Assembly (NCBI RefSeq): GCF_028769735.1
Contig: NC_088178.1
Span: 5,460,001-5,524,000, forward strand
Reading direction: 5' to 3'
From: Zonotrichia leucophrys gambelii
Taxonomy: Eukaryota > Chordata > Aves > Passeriformes > Passerellidae
DNA: 64,000 bases
In this document: positions 60,051 to 64,000 of the stretch, piece after piece
How the letters are laid out: each line of letters starts with the position of its first letter
How positions within the stretch are numbered: position 1 is the first letter of the stretch
The notes under the pieces: generated by a model
What the model saw: the letters and a program-made list of their open reading frames with translations, nothing else
The model's database searches: none
Told to the model about the DNA's origin: nothing
Translations under genes and position numbers: made by a program

Positions 60051-61724
60051 GTCCATGAAAGAGAAGTTCTGGATACTTTCAGGGAATAGAAGTTTTTCAG
60101 CTAGGAACTGCAGATCTGACCTCCTGAGGAACTCTGCATTTTGTCACCAACCAACTCCTGCCACGAGGCTGCCCAGTGACGCTCTCAGAACGTACTTGTT
60201 TTCCTAAAGTGTCACTTCTCTGAGACAGGAAATGAATCCAGAATTAGGCTGGCCTAATTCCACAAATCTCTTTTTGCCAACAAACCACTCATTTAAGAAG
60301 AGTTGCAATTAGGAGCACTTAAGAGCTTTCATGATTAGGGATTCTGTTTGAAAATTCAGTGTAAGCTCATTATGCTGCTGCATATCATTACATTTCTAGG
60401 CAGAAGAGGGGACATTGTGTGTGAGTTGTTGTACAATTGGCTAATCCAGCCTCATTCACCATGAGAAGCATCATTTGCTCAAGAGATTAATCACTTTTAC
60501 AGCTGGCATGTCCATGAGTCAAAAGTACCCTTTGGTTCCGTCCAGTGAATCTGTAAGAGTAGCAGAAGGAATCTTTCTTGTGGAGAAGGCTGACTACAGA
60601 AGTTACCAGTCCTGCTGGTGAATCAGTTGAGTTAAAAAATTAATAAAGTGGATAAAAAGAGGTTAAAAAGTGGATAAAGGTCATGCATAGTGGACAGCTC
60701 CTTTCAAAAAGCAGCAGCAGTGAAAAAAATCATTGAAGTTCCCAATTTAAGAATGAGTCCAACAGTTCTTAACACGCATTGTAAGGTCACCAGTGACCAA
60801 GCCAACTCAGAAATGAGGTTAATAACAGTTACGTGGCAGCACCAAGGCTGCTGACTGCAGATTTAGCTCTGAGGTAAAAGAATTATTACTCATATTCTTC
60901 TGAAGATAAAAGAATTATTATTCATATTCTTCTGAATATTCACTTGCTACTTGGCATCCTCGGCTCTCTTTCCCCCACTTTCCATTTCACACCCCCCATC
61001 TTGCTTTTGCTCCTGAAGAGTCTGCTTTTTTTTTAAAGCAAGATCTTTTTCCTAAATGTATTCCACTTTTTATCAACACAAACAATTGTCTCCATGCGTT
61101 TGGAATCTTCTCTGCACGCAGCTAAACATGATTCTCAAATATAAAAATAATTCTCAGATGAACTTGCACAAGTAACAGCAGAAAATCTTTAAAACATATT
61201 AACTTGGTACCATCATTAATGACCAATTTTGTGAGGTACTTTAAGGCTCTTCATTTAAGTAAACAGCTCTATTTTTTTTTTTTTTTTTGCTTCTTTTAAA
61301 GCAAGTGAAATTAAGTGGGATATGGGGAGGATTGTTTGATATTTGCCTTCCTACAAGCTGACACAAAAGTACAAAATATTGACAGATACTATCAGGAGAG
61401 TCTGGTGTTTGACTGAACTGAGTCTCTGGGTACACATTTTGCTAAGAGAAAAGCAGCTAATGGTTGAATACAGTGTTTCATCTATTTTAAGACCACTGGG
61501 ATATCTACAGATATTCTATAAAATGTTGAGTTTGCTCCCCAGCAGCCCATTGCTACAGTGGGGTAGTAGGAACATGTATGAAGCTGAATGTAAATTGCTC
61601 AGCAGCATTTGCAAATTATCTCTGCTTGTGATCTTTCATCTTTTGCATATTGAATATTTTCTCAGTAGGAAAATCAATTTTTCTTTCTCTTCTCTGGTCT
61701 CTATTCATAAACAAAGGGTTAATG
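60051..61724. other. Gene-free stretch with a tandem duplication
   Basis: Unique DNA with a 32-bp tandem duplication at 60875-60938 and a T-run at about 61271-61288. No exon recognised. The part near 60370-60530 is non-repetitive and could be conserved. Confidence 0.5.
60875..60938. repeat. 32-bp tandem duplication
   Basis: Units 60875-60906 and 60907-60938 begin 'taaaagaattatta' and match at 30 of 32 positions. A recent local duplication. Confidence 0.93.
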
Positions 61725-61776
61725 TTTGGAGTTGATGATCTTAAAGGTCATCTCCAACCTAAAAATTTCTGTGAGC
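61725..61776 (+). mobile_element. CR1 LINE 3' terminus (older type)
   Basis: 'tttggagttgatgatcttaa', 'aggtcatctccaacctaaaa' and 'atttctgtgagcc' are the last 50 bp of a sense CR1 of the 'gttgatgatcttagaggtc' type. Confidence 0.88.
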
Positions 61777-64000
61777 CTTTCAGAAAGAGCAGCAGAATTT
61801 TGCAATACAATAAAAGAGCTATATTCCACTCAGTACTACTCCCTCATCCTTTCTACATATATTTTTCTCTTTTCAAACCATCACAAACTTGAGTAGCTAC
61901 CCTGAAGAATCCTATCTGAAGGCATCACCAACCTTTGGGACACATTCCTTGGCACCAAGCTTGCAGCTAAAAGAGCACAATGCAAAGCACATTAAGAAGA
62001 TTATTTCCAGTGAACCCTTCTTGTGAAACCTTTTTTTTTTCCTCTTTTTTTCTCCTAAAAAGGGTGACGCATTTAATTTCAACATAAAAGATCTTTTTTC
62101 TTATAGATAATAATCATGATTGAGGAGCTGAGAGAGGGATACAGGTTAGGTATTATACATGCAAAATGCCATCAGTGCTTGTTGTTCTGCTGGGTGAATA
62201 CTTTGTTCAGGATTTCTGAGAGCTGAGTCCTTCAAAATGAAATTAAAAATAAAACCAAAAATGGCTTCGAGTTCAAGGCTGTTTATCATCAATTCAAAAC
62301 CTGGGGTTATTGTTCTCTCTCAATTTTATAATTATGCATTGAAACAGAAATATTCTTTCTATTTGAAAATCCAGCCCAGAAGAATAAAACTGATGACAAG
62401 AGATAATTAATTCAGGGGAGCACAGCAAGAAACTCATTAAAAGGCAACAGATTGATGGCATCTGTTAAAGCATTAAATATATATCTCCAAAGCAATAATG
62501 TTGGTCTTTGATCCTTTTCTTTCCAGCCAAATGCAACAGATTTTTCTAGATCCTTAAAATAATTTTTTTCCAATTCAGATTGGTAGGAAGTAGGCTCAAA
62601 TGTCTTGGTATTTGTTCCTACAAAGGAGATACTTGTCTTCCTCATCAACATGAGGAAGATAAAGTGAGAAGATAACAAACTGAGGTTTAAAACAGCTGTT
62701 TGTGCCACAAATTAGGCTGCATGGAAAGCAGGCCCTCGAATGACCTAGGTTGAAATTAATAAATTAATATTAATTATGGCCTTTTCTCATAGACATTTAA
62801 GGATGACCTGTAAGTACAAGTCCTACCATATCTCTCTGAATCATTAAAAATAAATGTCAGTATTTCTCCACTCCAATCCTTGAAGAATTTATTACTTTTA
62901 ACTAATTTTGCTCCCTTTATATATTGTTTATTCAATGCAATATAGTATATTAGAATTATTTTAAGAATAAAAAAACTAAGGAAACACGTTATATTTGGAA
63001 CTTCTCATACTCACTAAGGCTTAGGAGACTGCAAAAGAGAAATTTTGTTGGAGAGTAAAGAAGTGGGTTGTGGGAATGGCCATAAAAGCCCATGGAAAAT
63101 AGTAGGGAACAATAAGAACAGTCCATTTCCCATGGTCAGAGTGTGATGTGTTAAAATCAGAAAAACAGATATTCCAGTCCCAGGGAAGACTTTCTGTCAG
63201 GATGGATTTGGAAAACCAGAACACTTGAGTAAAATTTATGGAAACATCCCAGTGATTTGCACATTGTAGCAAGAACATAGAAAATCCTATAGCAGACTGT
63301 CCCTGGGTTATTTTTTAATGGATGGGAAAAATTAGAATCCTACAAAATTTTTGGTGGAAGTTGGAAATATACCTTATAGGATAATTTTTAAAGATCTCTC
63401 TATTTAAAGATTTCTCTCTATTTGTAATATGAAAATCTAGACTGAGAAATTTCCATTTTGAAAACAAATAAGAGCTGGTAGTTAAAGCCAAAAAATATAG
63501 TTACAAATTAAATATTTATAATATTGAGCAACATTTCAACCCATTTCAGTGTAGACACTTCAAAAGCTGGTGGAATGTGTGTGTGTATAGCTATATAAAA
63601 AGAAATCTGTAATGACAGCAGATACACAGTCCTTTCTGCTACATCCAGACAGTATTAAAATTAGATTTTTTTCCCAGTGGAAAAGCTGTCCCATTCTTAA
63701 CAATCTTTATAAGTATTATTTGTGTTTTTATCTTCCACAAACATACAGATTTTTGGAGAGAGAGTGGAGATACATTAGGAGATATTCCTAAAGAGAGAAA
63801 GAAAAGGCAATAAGAAAAAAAAAAGGAAGATATTAAGACACTGTCTGGTACAGGGAGACCAGAAGGCAGCATTGAATCCTGACTCACGGAATTGCACAAG
63901 CCTCAATGTGTCTAACAACCAGCAACAAGGGAAAGTGAGATAGCAAATGTCTGGAGTCACAGATTGGCATTAGTTTGAAGTTTATAAATGTTAACTGACA
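61777..64000. other. Gene-free stretch to the window end
   Basis: AT-rich unique DNA. A short near-tandem 'aaagatttctctctattt' repeat lies at about 63390-63423. Frames up to 98 residues show no domain. No repeat family or exon recognised. Confidence 0.5.

Noticed and set aside
59805..60207. Overlapping frames with Gly/Trp/Met/Asp repeats
   Set aside because: Products of the GGAT array and the adjoining CR1 tail.
1..64000. CRISPR arrays, prokaryotic operons, phage or defence-system genes
   Set aside because: No regularly spaced direct repeats with unique spacers and no dense long open frames. CR1 and LTR content marks the DNA as avian nuclear.

Overview
The window looks like vertebrate nuclear DNA from a bird, most likely a songbird, and it lies in an intergenic or intronic stretch. 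I find no exon, RNA gene, CRISPR array or prokaryotic-type gene that I can defend. The bird assignment rests on about two dozen fragments of CR1 (chicken repeat 1) LINEs. They are all 5'-truncated, and many carry the short terminal ATTCTGTG-type motif and the 'GGTTGGAAGGGACC' 3'-end block typical of avian CR1. Two stand-alone retroviral LTRs support it: one resembles a family I know to be common in songbird genomes. The sequence is AT-rich with stop codons in all frames. The longest open frames are low-complexity tetranucleotide translations, CR1 tails or random-looking short frames.

Layout. 0-5.7 kb: AT-rich unique DNA with two + strand CR1 tails. 5.7-6.1 kb: AT-rich satellite-like block. 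6.6-9.5 kb: three minus-strand CR1 fragments and a degenerate telomere-like motif. 9.5-17.4 kb: mostly unique DNA with short tandem duplications and a 29-bp poly(A). 17.4-18.4 kb: a minus-strand CR1 followed by a 642-bp solo LTR with a perfect 6-bp target-site duplication. 18.4-21.7 kb: two related AT-rich blocks about 3.2 kb apart. 22-27 kb: CR1 fragments between stretches that read like conserved non-coding (enhancer) DNA, with an octamer motif, a quasi-palindromic E-box and repeated TAAT cores. 28.4-30 kb: two old CR1 copies, one ending in a perfect hairpin. 30-48 kb: largely featureless, with a second AT-rich block near 38 kb and a few CR1 tails. 48.7-49.0 kb: a 247-bp GGAA tetranucleotide array. 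49-64 kb: a second LTR at 54.5-54.9 kb, several CR1 tails, TTA and GGAT microsatellites and hairpins.

No genes can be seen working together here. The most noteworthy signals are structural: the dated-looking solo LTR insertion, three perfect stem-loops of 12-14 bp that all have exactly 7-nt loops, two compact perfect palindromes, and several candidate regulatory blocks. I looked for an undescribed coding or RNA system and did not find one that I can support.
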